NCBI GenBank assembly: GCA_017521465.1
Contig: JAFXCN010000002.1
Span: 1 to 64,000, forward strand
DNA: 64,000 nucleotides
Source: Clostridia bacterium
GTDB taxonomy: Bacteria > Bacillota > Clostridia > TANB77 > UBA1234
Direction of reading: 5' to 3'
The notes under the pieces are model-generated. The model was not told the DNA's origin. It saw only the letters and a program-made list of their open reading frames with translations, and searched no databases. This document shows positions 52,552 through 61,680 of the stretch, piece by piece (position 1 is the stretch's first letter; every line of letters begins with the position of its first letter). The translations under genes and the position numbers were made by a program.

Positions 52552-52615
52552 TTCCATCTTTCCTTTCAAAAACAAATTGTATCACGGAAATCGCCATTTT
52601 TCAACACATTTAGAG

Positions 52616-52644
52616 TTGTTGGATCTGCTTTTGTGTGATATAAT
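52616..52644 (+). promoter_or_regulatory. Promoter of tcdA
   Basis: TTGTTG (52616-52621), 17-bp spacer, TATAAT (52639-52644) with TGA extended -10, 20 bp before the ATG. Confidence 0.7.
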
Positions 52645-52664
52645 CTTGAAATAGGAGGTATCTT

Positions 52665-53360
52665 ATGGAACAATTTTCTAGAACCGAAATGTTAATAGGT
52701 AAAGGAAAAGTAGACGTTTTAAAATCTAAAACTGTACTTATATTTGGCATAGGTGGAGTTGGATCATATGTAGCTGAATCACTTGCTAGATGCGGAATTG
52801 ATACATTAATTTTAGTTGACAGTGATGTCGTTTCTTTATCTAATATAAATAGACAAATAATAGCACTTCACTCTACTGTTGGAAAGGCTAAAGTAGAAGT
52901 AATGAAAGAACGTATTTTAGATATAAATCCAAATGCTAATGTAATTTGCTATCAAGAATTTGTATCACCAGAAAATGTTGATAAATTTTTGACTAACGAA
53001 GTGGATTATGTGATTGATGCAATAGATACAGTAAAATCAAAAATAGCAATTATTGAAAAGGCAAAAGCACTTGATATACCAATAATTTCTTCAATGGGAA
53101 CTGGTAACAAATTAGATCCATTAAAATTTAAAATTACAGATATATCAAAAACTTCTGTATGTCCGCTTGCAAAAGTAATCAGAAAAGAATTAAAAGAAAA
53201 AGGAATAAAGAAAGTAAAAGTACTATATTCCGAAGAAATTCCAACAAAAGTATCGAATGATGCAAGTGAAGGAAAAGTCGTTCCTGCAAGTATTGCATTC
53301 GTACCATCAGTAGCAGGCCTTGCAATATCTGGAGAAGTTGTAAGAGATTTGATAAAATAG
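52665..53360 (+). CDS. tcdA: tRNA threonylcarbamoyladenosine dehydratase TcdA
   Basis: 231 aa. E1-like fold: nucleotide loop FGIGGVGSYVAESLARCGI, LVDSDVVSLSNINRQ, DAIDTVKSKIAII, SSMGTGNKLDP and KTSVCPLAKVIR. TcdA uses ATP to close t6A into cyclic ct6A. It works after the TsaB/D/E step encoded at 45.8-47 kb in this window. AGGAGGTATCTT site; monocistronic. Confidence 0.94.
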   Translation: MEQFSRTEMLIGKGKVDVLKSKTVLIFGIGGVGSYVAESLARCGIDTLILVDSDVVSLSNINRQIIALHSTVGKAKVEVMKERILDINPNANVICYQEFVSPENVDKFLTNEVDYVIDAIDTVKSKIAIIEKAKALDIPIISSMGTGNKLDPLKFKITDISKTSVCPLAKVIRKELKEKGIKKVKVLYSEEIPTKVSNDASEGKVVPASIAFVPSVAGLAISGEVVRDLIK

Positions 53361-53361
53361 T

Positions 53362-53391
53362 AAAAAACCGAGTCGCTACGGCTCGGTTTTT
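53362..53391 (+). terminator. Terminator of tcdA
   Basis: AAAAAACCGAGTC-GCTA-CGGCTCGGTTTTT hairpin with T5. Confidence 0.85.
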
Positions 53392-53430
53392 ATATAGCGC
53401 TGAAAATTTGATATTCGATACAATCCGGTC

Positions 53431-53495
53431 AGATGTAAAAAGGAAGTGCGACAAAATATATATAAAAATCTATTTCGTTTCATCTCCTGTTTTAC
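53431..53495 (+). repeat. Family B hairpin, decayed copy
   Basis: AGATGTAAAAAGGAAGTGCG at the left, TTTCATCTCCTGTTTTACTG at the right. The inner left arm is AAATATATAT against ATCTATTTCG, so the stem no longer pairs well, and the outer CATG ends are lost. Confidence 0.75.
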
Positions 53496-53507
53496 TGTCT
53501 CTTTTTT

Positions 53508-53543
53508 ACTTTTCACTATTCACTCTTAATTTTTCACTATTTA
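53508..53543. repeat. Family E minisatellite
   Basis: ACTTTTCACTATTCACTCTT followed by AATTTTTCACTATTTAT, running to the corA stop codon. Confidence 0.6.
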
Positions 53544-54491
53544 TAGCATATCTTTTTTCTTCATATATACATATGCTCCAACCGATATTACAACTGCTAT
53601 TCCTAGTATTATTATAAATCCATATGGATTTTCTGCAAATGGTAAGCCTTGTACATTCATTCCCCATAAACTTGCTACGATTGTTGGTATTGATAATACT
53701 ATTGTTATTGATGCTAAGAATTTCATTACTATGTTTAAGTTATTTGATATTACTGATGCGTATGCATCCATTGTCCCACTTAGAATATCACGATATATTG
53801 TCCCCATTTCAATGGCCTGCTTATTTTCTACGATTGCATCTTCTAGTATGTCTTCATCTTCTTCATACATTTTTATATAGTTACCTCTTAGTAATTTCTC
53901 CATTACTATTTCATTTGATTTTAATGAAGTCGTGAAATATACTAGTGATTTTTCAAGTGATAGTAACTTTATTAATTCTTGATTTTTCATTGATTTTTGA
54001 AGTCTATTTTCTGCTTTATCTGTTTCTCTATTTATATACTTTAAGTATGTTAAATAGTATGTAGCCATTTTAAATAATATTTGTAATATAAATCTTGTCT
54101 TTTTAAATGTATAAAAATTTTTAACTTTACAATTTATAAATTCTTCTAATATTGCATTTTCTTTCGTACATACTGTTATGAAATAATCATCTTTAACGAC
54201 AATCATACCAAGAGGCATTGTTGAAAACAGTCCTTCTGTTTCTTTGTCCCCCGACTCTATTATTGGCACGTCTGCAATTATAAGTACTTGATCATCTTCT
54301 ACGTCAATTCTGGCCTTTTCTTCTTGGTCTAGTGGATATCTTAAAAAATCTTCTCTTACTCCTATAGAATTACACAATGTATTTATTTCCTGCACATTGG
54401 GCGCGACCAGATTTATCCAACACCCTTTTTCAATACGGGAGATTTCTCTGAAAAATCCTTGTTCGTCTGCCGTCTTATAAATTTTCATCAT
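53541..54491 (-). CDS. corA: CorA-type magnesium/divalent metal transporter
   Basis: 316 aa from MMKIYKTADEQGFF (AGGAGCGTGATTCAG site). Large soluble N-terminal funnel, long stalk helices (LLSLEKSLVYFTTSLKSNEIV; MEKLLRGNYIKMYEEDEDILED), two C-terminal membrane helices, and the selectivity motif in SLWGMNVQGLPF (GMN). Ends KKKDML. CorA homopentamers take up Mg2+. Monocistronic, with repeats on both sides. Confidence 0.95.
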   Translation of the reverse strand: MMKIYKTADEQGFFREISRIEKGCWINLVAPNVQEINTLCNSIGVREDFLRYPLDQEEKARIDVEDDQVLIIADVPIIESGDKETEGLFSTMPLGMIVVKDDYFITVCTKENAILEEFINCKVKNFYTFKKTRFILQILFKMATYYLTYLKYINRETDKAENRLQKSMKNQELIKLLSLEKSLVYFTTSLKSNEIVMEKLLRGNYIKMYEEDEDILEDAIVENKQAIEMGTIYRDILSGTMDAYASVISNNLNIVMKFLASITIVLSIPTIVASLWGMNVQGLPFAENPYGFIIILGIAVVISVGAYVYMKKKDML

Positions 54492-54606
54492 CTGAATCAC
54501 GCTCCTATACAAAAAATTAAGGACTTTCGGTCCCGTAAATATTATAGCATACAAAAATTGTTATGTAAATAAGTTTTTCGTTGCAATTTCTTCCACAAGG
54601 TTCCGT

Positions 54607-54698
54607 ACACCTCAAAGATTCCGAAGGAATCTTTTCCGCTGACGGAAAAACGGTTTCGCCCGCGCAGCGGCCGTCTGCGGAAACGAACTGCGATACAG
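54607..54698 (-). repeat. Family A repeat, reverse orientation
   Basis: Reading leftward: GTATCGCAGTTCGTTTCCGC, stem CAGACGG / CCGTCAG, inner CGCTGCGCGGGC, hairpin GATTCCTTCGGAATC, then TTTGAGGTG. The only reversed A copy in the window. Confidence 0.82.
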
Positions 54699-54776
54699 TT
54701 ATTCGCTATGATGCTCAACTTTCGATTTACAACTTCGCAAGCTTCGATAGGCACATAAATAAGATACAGACGCTCG

Positions 54777-54843
54777 CATGCAAAAAGGAAGTGCGACAAA
54801 ATCGATATAAAAATCGATTTTGTTTCACCTCCTGTTTTACATG
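54777..54843 (+). repeat. Family B hairpin, AAAATCGAT variant, second copy
   Basis: Identical to 37977-38043 except CATGC for CATGT at the left end, which breaks one outer pair. Preceded by a family A right end, the same arrangement as at positions 1-120. Confidence 0.85.
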
Positions 54844-54853
54844 TCTCTTTCCC

Positions 54854-54885
54854 ACTTTTCACTCTTCACTATTCGTTATTCACTG
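54854..54885. repeat. Family E minisatellite
   Basis: ACTTTTCACTCTTCACTATT then CGTTATTCACTGG, ending at the fhs stop region. Confidence 0.6.
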
Positions 54886-54890
54886 GTGGT

Positions 54891-56561
54891 TTAGAATAAA
54901 CCACCAATCGTTCCATCTGGCAATACATCTATTTTTTCTGCTGCTGGGATTTTTGGCAATCCTGGCATTGTTAATATTTTTCCTGTTAATACTACTATAA
55001 ATCCTGCACCTGCACTTACTTTTACTTCTTTTATCGTTAGTGTAAATCCCTCTGGTCTACCTAATAACTCAGGATTATCTGAAAGCGAATATTGCGTTTT
55101 TGCCATACATACTGGTAACTTATCCATCTCAATATGTTCTATTAAAGCTATTTGTTTTTCAGCATCTTCTGTATATTCAACATTTGACGCCCCATATATT
55201 TCTTTTGCAACCGTCTCTATTTTTTCTTTTATAGAAAGTTTTTCGTCATATATTGGAGCAAAGTTTGATTCTTCTTCATTTAGCGTTTTTACTAACATTT
55301 TTGCTAAATCTATTCCGCCTTCTCCACCTTTAGCGAACACTTCTGAAATAGAAAATGGTACATTTGCTTTTTCGCAAAGTTCTCTTAAACACTCTATTTC
55401 CTCTTCTGTATCTGTGCCAAATTTATTCACTGTAACTAATACAGGTACATTATATTTTTTCATATTTTCAATATGTTTTTCTAAGTTAACACTTCCGCAT
55501 TTTAATGATTCTACATCTGGAGTTGATAAATTTGCAAGCTCAACTCCACCATTATATTTAAGCGATCTTACCGTTGCTACAATTACGATTGCACTTGGCT
55601 TTAATCCTGCAATTCTACATTTTATATCCAAGAATTTTTCTGCACCTAAATCAGCGCCAAATCCCGCTTCTGTTATAACATAATCAGAAAGTTTTAATGC
55701 TGTTTTCGTTGCTATTACGCTATTGCATCCATGTGCAATATTTGCAAATGGTCCGCCATGCATAATACATGGTGTATTTTCTAGTGTTTGAATTAAATTT
55801 GGCTTAATCGCGTCTTTTAAAAGGGCTGCCATTGCGCCTTGTGCGTTTAAATCAGAAACTCTAACTGGTTCACCTTCTATGTTGTAACCTATAATTATAT
55901 TTGCAATTCTTTTCTTTAAATCTTTTAAATCACTTGCTAAACAAAGTATTGCCATTATTTCTGAAGCAACTGTTATAACAAAACCATCTTGTCTTGTTCT
56001 TTTTTCACCTTTTCTTGTTAAATCAACTGTAACCTCTCTAAGCGCCCTGTCATTTACATCTAAAGCTCTTTTCCATGTTATTCTATTTAGATCTATTTTT
56101 AATTTATTTCCAAAATAAATATGATTATCTATCATTGCAGAAAGCAAGTTATTTGCAGCAGTTAAAGCATGCATATCACCTGTAAAATGTAAATTTATAT
56201 CATCCATAGGCACTACTTGGCTATATCCACCACCTGTAGCTCCACCCTTTAATCCCATTACAGGTCCTAGTGATGGCTCTCTTAACGCAATAATACATTT
56301 TTCATTCAATCTATTTAATGCTTGGCCTAAGCCTATTGTAACAGTGGTCTTTCCTTCGCCAGCTGGTGTTGGGTTTATTGCTGTTACAAGCACAAGTTTT
56401 CCATCTTTATTATTTGCTATTTTCTTTTGTAATTCGTCCGATAATTTAGCCTTATATTTTCCATAGTACTCTAAATCATCTTCTTCAATTCCAATCTTTT
56501 TAGCAACATCTCTAATATGCAGCAAATTCGCTTGTTTTGATATCTCTATATCTGACAACAT
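54891..56561 (-). CDS. fhs: Formate-tetrahydrofolate ligase
   Basis: 556 aa from [16 protein letters not shown] (AAGGAGGCGAGGCGA site), the standard length; longer readings upstream are not supported. P-loop [42 protein letters not shown] and the C-terminal [18 protein letters not shown] are diagnostic. Makes 10-formyl-THF from formate, ATP and THF, the entry step of the methyl branch of the Wood-Ljungdahl pathway and a source of one-carbon units for purines in anaerobes. fchA and folD are not adjacent. Confidence 0.98.
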   Translation of the reverse strand: MLSDIEISKQANLLHIRDVAKKIGIEEDDLEYYGKYKAKLSDELQKKIANNKDGKLVLVTAINPTPAGEGKTTVTIGLGQALNRLNEKCIIALREPSLGPVMGLKGGATGGGYSQVVPMDDINLHFTGDMHALTAANNLLSAMIDNHIYFGNKLKIDLNRITWKRALDVNDRALREVTVDLTRKGEKRTRQDGFVITVASEIMAILCLASDLKDLKKRIANIIIGYNIEGEPVRVSDLNAQGAMAALLKDAIKPNLIQTLENTPCIMHGGPFANIAHGCNSVIATKTALKLSDYVITEAGFGADLGAEKFLDIKCRIAGLKPSAIVIVATVRSLKYNGGVELANLSTPDVESLKCGSVNLEKHIENMKKYNVPVLVTVNKFGTDTEEEIECLRELCEKANVPFSISEVFAKGGEGGIDLAKMLVKTLNEEESNFAPIYDEKLSIKEKIETVAKEIYGASNVEYTEDAEKQIALIEHIEMDKLPVCMAKTQYSLSDNPELLGRPEGFTLTIKEVKVSAGAGFIVVLTGKILTMPGLPKIPAAEKIDVLPDGTIGGLF

Positions 56562-56613
56562 TCGCCTCGCCTCCTTACAAGGCAGTATATCAGAGAAATA
56601 GGAAGTAATCAAT

Positions 56614-56650
56614 AGAAAAAAGAAGTGCAACATTTTGTTGCACTTCTTTT
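56614..56650 (-). terminator. Terminator between the LCP operon and fhs
   Basis: AAAAGAAGTGCAACA-AAAT-GTTGCACTTCTTTTTTC read on the minus strand. Confidence 0.85.
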
Positions 56651-56656
56651 CACCGC

Positions 56657-56689
56657 TACTCTTCACTATTCACTATTCGTTATTCACTG
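56657..56689. repeat. Family E minisatellite
   Basis: ACTCTTCACTATTCACTATT CGTTATTCACTGC, four CACT-type units, up to the LCP gene stop. Confidence 0.65.
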
Positions 56690-56692
56690 CTT

Positions 56693-57940
56693 TTACAGCT
56701 CGTACATCGGTCCAATTATTATTGTATAATTTACTGTTGCATCTGCATTGATGTCATTTTCTGTTTTGCTAATACCCACTAATTTTTGCAAATCTTCTAA
56801 TTTACTTATATCTTGATCATGGCATATTATTCTCGAGCGTTCTTTTTCACTTGATTCATAATTTCCAATTTTAGATACATAGTATCCATTATTATTTAAA
56901 TTTTCAACAACTTGGTTAAATAAAGCTGTTTTTGCTCCCGCATTTAATAATTCAATTTTTATCTTGTCGCTTGTGTTTAATTTTATAGAGCTGTCTTCTT
57001 TTACATTAGCTATAACTTCTTCTACTTTAACTTGCTTAAAAAACATTTCTTGTATTAATGCTTCTGCAGCTACTTTATCCATAAAGAAATATGAAATTCC
57101 ATTTTCTGCATACCCACCGGCACCTGGCAATGTTTCAATTCTGATTCTATCTGTTTTAAAAGTAATAATGTCATCTGTATAACTAAGAAGTATATCTAAA
57201 GTTACATTCGTTTTTGTATTAGAAATAACTATGTCAAACAATTTATCTAACTTCAATAAATTTTGTGGTTCTAATACTCTTGAGATCATTGCTTTTATAA
57301 ATTGTTGCTGTGTTGCAACTCTATCTATATCTCCATTTTTATATCCGCTTCCATCATTATTCTTTCTAAATCTTACAAATTGCTCTGCTTGTTTTCCTGT
57401 AAGTGTTTGTCTTCCTTTTTTCAAGTGAATATATAAATCTTGTGCAGGATCATCGTAATTCATATTTATTGGCACATCTACTTCTACTCCGCCTACTGCA
57501 TCTACTGCCTGTCTTAAAACTTTTGTATCAAAAAGTACATAATATTGAGCTTCTATTCCTGTAATTTCTTTTACTTTTTGAACTGTATTTGCCGGTTTAT
57601 AACCCGAAGCATATGCAGAATTTATTTTTCCATCTATTGTTCCAGTAACTTTAGTGTCTCTTGGAATTGATATTAAATCAACTTCTCTAGTATTAGGATT
57701 ATATTGTCCTAGCATGATAAAGTCTGTTAAAGCGCCATTTACTCCCATAAATAAGCAAGTTACATTTTCTCTTAATTCCACATCTTCTTTTACGGTGATA
57801 TTCCCCTCAGAATCTATTATTTCATTTTGAGATCTTGCCCAATTTCTATAAACAACAGCTCCTACAACTCCAGCAGTTATAGTAATCATTATTATAAATA
57901 TTATCAACAATACTTTTAATATCGTTTTAAACACTTTCAT
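56693..57940 (-). CDS. LytR-CpsA-Psr (LCP) family phosphotransferase
   Basis: 415 aa from MKVFKTILKVLLIIFIIMIT (AAAAGGAGAAACGATA site). One N-terminal membrane anchor, then the LCP domain: LTDFIMLGQYNPNTREVDLISIPRDTKV (phosphate-binding Arg), GKINSAYASG, GIEAQYYVLFDTKVLRQAVDAVGGVEV and EQFVRFRKNNDG ... DIDRVATQQQF. A LytR_C-like region follows at about 310-395 (IKIELLNAGAKTALFNQVVENL). LCP enzymes attach teichoic acids or other glycopolymers to peptidoglycan. Last gene of the leftward envelope operon. Confidence 0.93.
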   Translation of the reverse strand: MKVFKTILKVLLIIFIIMITITAGVVGAVVYRNWARSQNEIIDSEGNITVKEDVELRENVTCLFMGVNGALTDFIMLGQYNPNTREVDLISIPRDTKVTGTIDGKINSAYASGYKPANTVQKVKEITGIEAQYYVLFDTKVLRQAVDAVGGVEVDVPINMNYDDPAQDLYIHLKKGRQTLTGKQAEQFVRFRKNNDGSGYKNGDIDRVATQQQFIKAMISRVLEPQNLLKLDKLFDIVISNTKTNVTLDILLSYTDDIITFKTDRIRIETLPGAGGYAENGISYFFMDKVAAEALIQEMFFKQVKVEEVIANVKEDSSIKLNTSDKIKIELLNAGAKTALFNQVVENLNNNGYYVSKIGNYESSEKERSRIICHDQDISKLEDLQKLVGISKTENDINADATVNYTIIIGPMYEL

Positions 57941-58022
57941 TATCGTTTCTCCTTTTTTCGACATATAAAGTCATTATAACAATATCTTAGACCCTTTTCA
58001 ACCTCAATTTTGTTCCATTTTG

Positions 58023-58772
58023 CTAGAATATTAATGCAATTAGTAAGTTATACTCAAATAACACACTTGTAATTAAAGAACTCTTTATATATGCAATTAA
58101 CCCTGGCATTTCCACAAATGATGATAAAAATGTTATAACTGCAAGCGTTGTATATACTTGTATTATTCCCAACAATATACCTAACACTAAACCTGCAATT
58201 TCATTTATCTGTTTTAAAACCGGAATTTGCATTATTCCATCCAATATAAAACATACTATCATCAATAATAATTTTGCAACCAAATATATTATAATCATAC
58301 TCATTATATTAATAATTGTATCTGCAATTTTTATTGCTACATGCTCTTTTGCCTTGTTTATGGTTTCATCAGCATCAATATAATCCTTCACATTTTCAGG
58401 CAAATTCGACAAAACATCTTCTATTTTTTTCTTCTCATCCTCTTTTTCTTCTTTGACTAAAGACTCTTCCGTATCACTTCTCATTTCTTCAGCAATATCT
58501 ATTTCTTCTGTATCATTCGTTATTTCTTCTTCAACTATTTCTTCATTATTATTTATTATTTCTTCTTTAGTAATAGTCGACACTATCCATTCTGAAACAC
58601 CAGTATGTTCTTTTATATATCCAGCAACTGGTTTATAAAGAATCATTGATAAAATAATTGCAACTATAAATGATACCATTCTAAAAGAAGTTTTTATGAA
58701 TCCTTTTCTATATCCTAAAAACGCCGCTAATGCAATTATCAATATAACTATTAAATCACTTATATTAAACAT
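58023..58772 (-). CDS. CvpA-family membrane protein with charged insert
   Basis: 249 aa. MFNISDLIVILIIALAAFLGYRKGF matches the CvpA start (colicin V production family), and the C-terminal GLVLGILLGIIQVYTTLAVI also fits. Four membrane helices. Between helices 2 and 3 is a Glu/Lys-rich insert (NNEEIVEEEITNDTEEIDIA ... KEEKEDEKKKIEDVLSNLP) of about 70 residues, longer than typical. Function unknown; often near cell-division or envelope genes. 11 bp after the beta-propeller-like gene. Confidence 0.82.
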   Translation of the reverse strand: MFNISDLIVILIIALAAFLGYRKGFIKTSFRMVSFIVAIILSMILYKPVAGYIKEHTGVSEWIVSTITKEEIINNNEEIVEEEITNDTEEIDIAEEMRSDTEESLVKEEKEDEKKKIEDVLSNLPENVKDYIDADETINKAKEHVAIKIADTIINIMSMIIIYLVAKLLLMIVCFILDGIMQIPVLKQINEIAGLVLGILLGIIQVYTTLAVITFLSSFVEMPGLIAYIKSSLITSVLFEYNLLIALIF

Positions 58773-58783
58773 ATCATTCCACC

Positions 58784-59884
58784 CTATATCTTGATTAATT
58801 CAATCTTATTTTTAAAAACTAAAGCCGCCATATTTCCATTGTCATAAAGCTTTATATCTCTTAATTGTCCTCCAAGATTATAGCGCTTTATTAGATTTCC
58901 ATTTGTATTAACAAATACAACTTCATTTCCAAGATTTAAAGCAATTGTCTTGTTTTGTGCCGAAATACTTTGTGGTGTTGTTTCCAACCTATATTCCTTT
59001 TTATTATCTTTATCATATATTTCTAAAACACTTTCTGTACCAAATATTCCAGTTGATGCCTTTCGTATAAGTATAGCATTTTCTCGATTCTCTATTATTG
59101 AGTATGCTACCGTTGAATAATCATATTCTACGATATTAGAAATCATCATTTTATTATCTATTAGCATTACTCCCGTATCTTTTAAAACCATTAATTCATT
59201 TTTGTTTGTATATTCGATATCCATTATTAAAGAATCTTTTTCTTCATGTATAGTATTACTTTTGGTTTCATTAACGTTATCTATTTCTATGATTTTAATT
59301 TTTGAAATTAACGTTATACCTTCTGTATCTACTTCCGCTACTGCCAAAATTTTATTATTATCGGCTATAGCAACATCTGTTGCATAAGTTGATGCAAGAA
59401 ATGTAGTAAATAATTCTTCACCTGAAGCTTTTAAAACTTTAATTGTTGATTTATATCCCGTCTGAGAATATGTAACTGCTACATATCCATTTTTATTTAC
59501 AGTAATGTCAAAAATCTCTCCCGTAATTTTAGTCTCCCATAATTTTGTATCAGATTTCATCATGTATATATTACCGGTTTTCTTATCCGCTATAGCAGTA
59601 TACTCATTCGAACAACTTGTTACTATCTCAGACGCAACTATATCTAGCGAATTATTAACCGCATCTGTATCTTTATAAAAATCTATACTATCATTTGTAA
59701 GAACAACTAAATTCTTTCCGCTAGCAACCTGAATAATATTATCAAGTTGAATAGTTGCAACAGAATCTGCTAATTGCCAACTTTTGTTTTCTAAAAATTC
59801 TTCAATTTTGTCATAATTCAAATATGTAACTATTGATACAATTATAGCTAAACAAACAGCTAAAACAATCCATTTTTTATTCAT
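58784..59884 (-). CDS. Membrane-anchored beta-propeller-like protein (DUF5711-like)
   Basis: 366 aa from MNKKWIVLAVCLAIIVSIVT (GGAGAAATCA site). One membrane anchor, then about 330 residues of short beta repeats such as NLVVLTNDSIDFYKD, EYTAIADKKTGNIYMMK, NGYVAVTYSQTGYKSTIKVL and MAALVFKNKIELIKI, typical of a propeller facing outside. I believe it belongs to DUF5711, found beside CvpA genes in Clostridia. Start overlaps the YkvI-like gene end by 8 bp, so the two are coupled. Confidence 0.75.
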   Translation of the reverse strand: MNKKWIVLAVCLAIIVSIVTYLNYDKIEEFLENKSWQLADSVATIQLDNIIQVASGKNLVVLTNDSIDFYKDTDAVNNSLDIVASEIVTSCSNEYTAIADKKTGNIYMMKSDTKLWETKITGEIFDITVNKNGYVAVTYSQTGYKSTIKVLKASGEELFTTFLASTYATDVAIADNNKILAVAEVDTEGITLISKIKIIEIDNVNETKSNTIHEEKDSLIMDIEYTNKNELMVLKDTGVMLIDNKMMISNIVEYDYSTVAYSIIENRENAILIRKASTGIFGTESVLEIYDKDNKKEYRLETTPQSISAQNKTIALNLGNEVVFVNTNGNLIKRYNLGGQLRDIKLYDNGNMAALVFKNKIELIKI

Positions 59885-60899
59885 TGATTTCTCCTTCATT
59901 TTTATGCTTTTTTAATCCTACAATTATAATGCAAATTATTTGTATTAATCCTAAATATCCAAACACCGGAAATACCGTATTAACTAATTGTGAAAAACCT
60001 ACTTTCGAAAGTAATACTGCTGCAATACATAAAAGTATGGATTTAATACTATAATTTTTTCTTCTCATCTCTAAAAATGCATACCCGCTAGATACTGCAG
60101 TTGTAATTATTGCAGTCAATATTACTACTCCATAAAATACTGTTTGAAATTTTCCAAGCAAACTCGCTAATTTAACATTTGGCAATTCAAATGCAAGTAT
60201 GTCTGGATAATAAATATTAAGTATATTATACATCAATATTCCAATTGATAAAAATAATGTAGTTGAAAAAAATGTTATAAGTATTTTTTGATTAATATTT
60301 AATTTGTATTCTTTGAAGGTTACCAGTATCGGAACTAATATTATTGAATTATAACTAACATATAGAATGCTCGACACAAGCCAACTAGATGTAAAGCTTT
60401 CCGATATTTTGTATGATGTATTTGCAATCATTCCAGTTTCATATTTACCTGCTCCTAACATAAAAACACCTATTAGGATAAATGGAACTAATATTGTATT
60501 TACCGTTTCCAATCCCTTATACTTACACATGAATATACCGTAGCAGATCAAAGAACACAGCACACTTCCAAGCAAAAACGGAAACTTAAACTGTTGTTCA
60601 AAAAAAGCCGCGCAACCTGCTACCATAATACAAAAACATATAAAAAGAAATATTTCAAAAATAGATTTTAAAAATTTATTATTCAAAATAAGTTCATCAT
60701 ATTCTTGTATTTTCTTTTTATCAATAATATATAATGTTATAAAAATTACTATTCCAAATAAAATTCCAGACAATATAATGCCACAAAAACCATCATTCCC
60801 ATATCTATTAAAAAAAGATAAAATTTCTTGTCCAGATGCAAAACCAGCTCCTATTAGAGTTCCAATTATAATAAATAGGCACTTAAAAATATAATTCAT
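59877..60899 (-). CDS. YkvI-like LeuT-fold membrane protein
   Basis: 340 aa from MNYIFKCLFIIIGTLIGAGFASGQEI (CAGGAGGGATAT site). About ten membrane helices; the GAGFASGQEILSFF break in helix 1 is typical of the YkvI/APC-like fold. Likely a transporter of an amino acid or similar substrate. First gene of the operon that runs through the propeller, CvpA and LCP genes. Confidence 0.8.
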   Translation of the reverse strand: MNYIFKCLFIIIGTLIGAGFASGQEILSFFNRYGNDGFCGIILSGILFGIVIFITLYIIDKKKIQEYDELILNNKFLKSIFEIFLFICFCIMVAGCAAFFEQQFKFPFLLGSVLCSLICYGIFMCKYKGLETVNTILVPFILIGVFMLGAGKYETGMIANTSYKISESFTSSWLVSSILYVSYNSIILVPILVTFKEYKLNINQKILITFFSTTLFLSIGILMYNILNIYYPDILAFELPNVKLASLLGKFQTVFYGVVILTAIITTAVSSGYAFLEMRRKNYSIKSILLCIAAVLLSKVGFSQLVNTVFPVFGYLGLIQIICIIIVGLKKHKNEGEINE

Positions 60900-61051
60900 A
60901 TATCCCTCCTGGATTATAAAAATGTTAGTCTAATATAGCATAATTAGTATACCATATTTGCTTTTTCAGGTAAACATGTATCCCAATTATGATATTTCTT
61001 AAAATTATAAATATTTCAAAAATAGAATTAAAATTACTCTTATTTGTTTTC

Positions 61052-61080
61052 TTGATTTTTTTATAGTTTTTTGGTATTAT
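61052..61080 (+). promoter_or_regulatory. Promoter of yhbY
   Basis: TTGATT (61052-61057), 17-bp spacer, TATTAT (61075-61080). Confidence 0.6.
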
Positions 61081-61123
61081 TATTGCAAATTTGTTAACAA
61101 CTAATTATTTTAGGAGGTATAAA

Positions 61124-61417
61124 ATGTTAAAACCAAATCAAAGAGCTTATTTGAGAAAACTTGCTCAAACTATGTCACCAATATTTCAAGTTGGAAAAAA
61201 CGGAGTTTCTGATAACCAAATAGAACAATTAATAAACGCTTTAGAAGCAAGAGAATTAATAAAAATAACCATTCTTAACACAACACCTGATGATAAACAT
61301 TCTATCGCAGAAGAAATCGCAGACAAAACAGGTGCAGAAATTGTACATGTAATTGGAAATAAGTTGACGATATATAAGAGATCGGCTAATAATCCTAGAA
61401 TAGAACTACCAATGTAG
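61124..61417 (+). CDS. yhbY: CRM-domain RNA-binding protein YhbY
   Basis: 97 aa from MLKPNQRAYLRKLAQTMSPI (TTAGGAGGTATAAA site). GxxG RNA-binding loop in QVGKNGVSDNQIEQL and the C-terminal GNKLTIYKRS fit the CRM/YhbY family, which associates with pre-50S ribosomal particles. Monocistronic, convergent with the SLH gene. Confidence 0.94.
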   Translation: MLKPNQRAYLRKLAQTMSPIFQVGKNGVSDNQIEQLINALEARELIKITILNTTPDDKHSIAEEIADKTGAEIVHVIGNKLTIYKRSANNPRIELPM

Positions 61418-61459
61418 CAACACTCATTCACCGGAGATTTGAGTATCATAGTAAATTGC

Positions 61460-61565
61460 TGTAACGCAGTTCGTTTTCGCAGATGGTCGCTGCGCGGGCG
61501 GCGATTCGCCCTTTTCCATCAGCGAAAATGCTTCCTTCGGAAGCTTCGATACGCACAGAAATTTG
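61460..61565 (+). repeat. Family A repeat, full inner structure
   Basis: GTAACGCAGTTCGTTTTCGC, stem AGATGG / CCATCA, inner GCGCGGGCGGCGATTCGCCC, hairpin GCTTCCTTCGGAAGC, right flank TTCGATACGCACAGAAATTT. The stem pair G-C of other copies is A-T here on both sides. Confidence 0.85.
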
Positions 61566-61575
61566 ATAAAATATC

Positions 61576-61609
61576 AAAAAAATAGTTGCCGTATGGCAAC
61601 TATTTTTTT
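61576..61609. terminator. Bidirectional terminator, yhbY / SLH gene
   Basis: AAAAAAATAGTTGCC-GTAT-GGCAACTATTTTTTT between convergent genes. Confidence 0.88.
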
Positions 61610-61680
61610 ATCTTCTGTACATCATTTATTTTCTCATCTGTATATTAAGAATCTTCTGTACTTTTAACATCTTTTGTATC

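Larger units (their letters stand above)
54492..54890. other. Repeat-only spacer, corA-fhs
   Basis: 399 bp without a gene: corA leader to about 54600, an inverted family A copy (54607-54698), an isolated family A right end (CTTCGATAGGCACATAAAT, 54741-54759), a family B hairpin (54777-54843) and family E (54854-54885). Confidence 0.7.
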
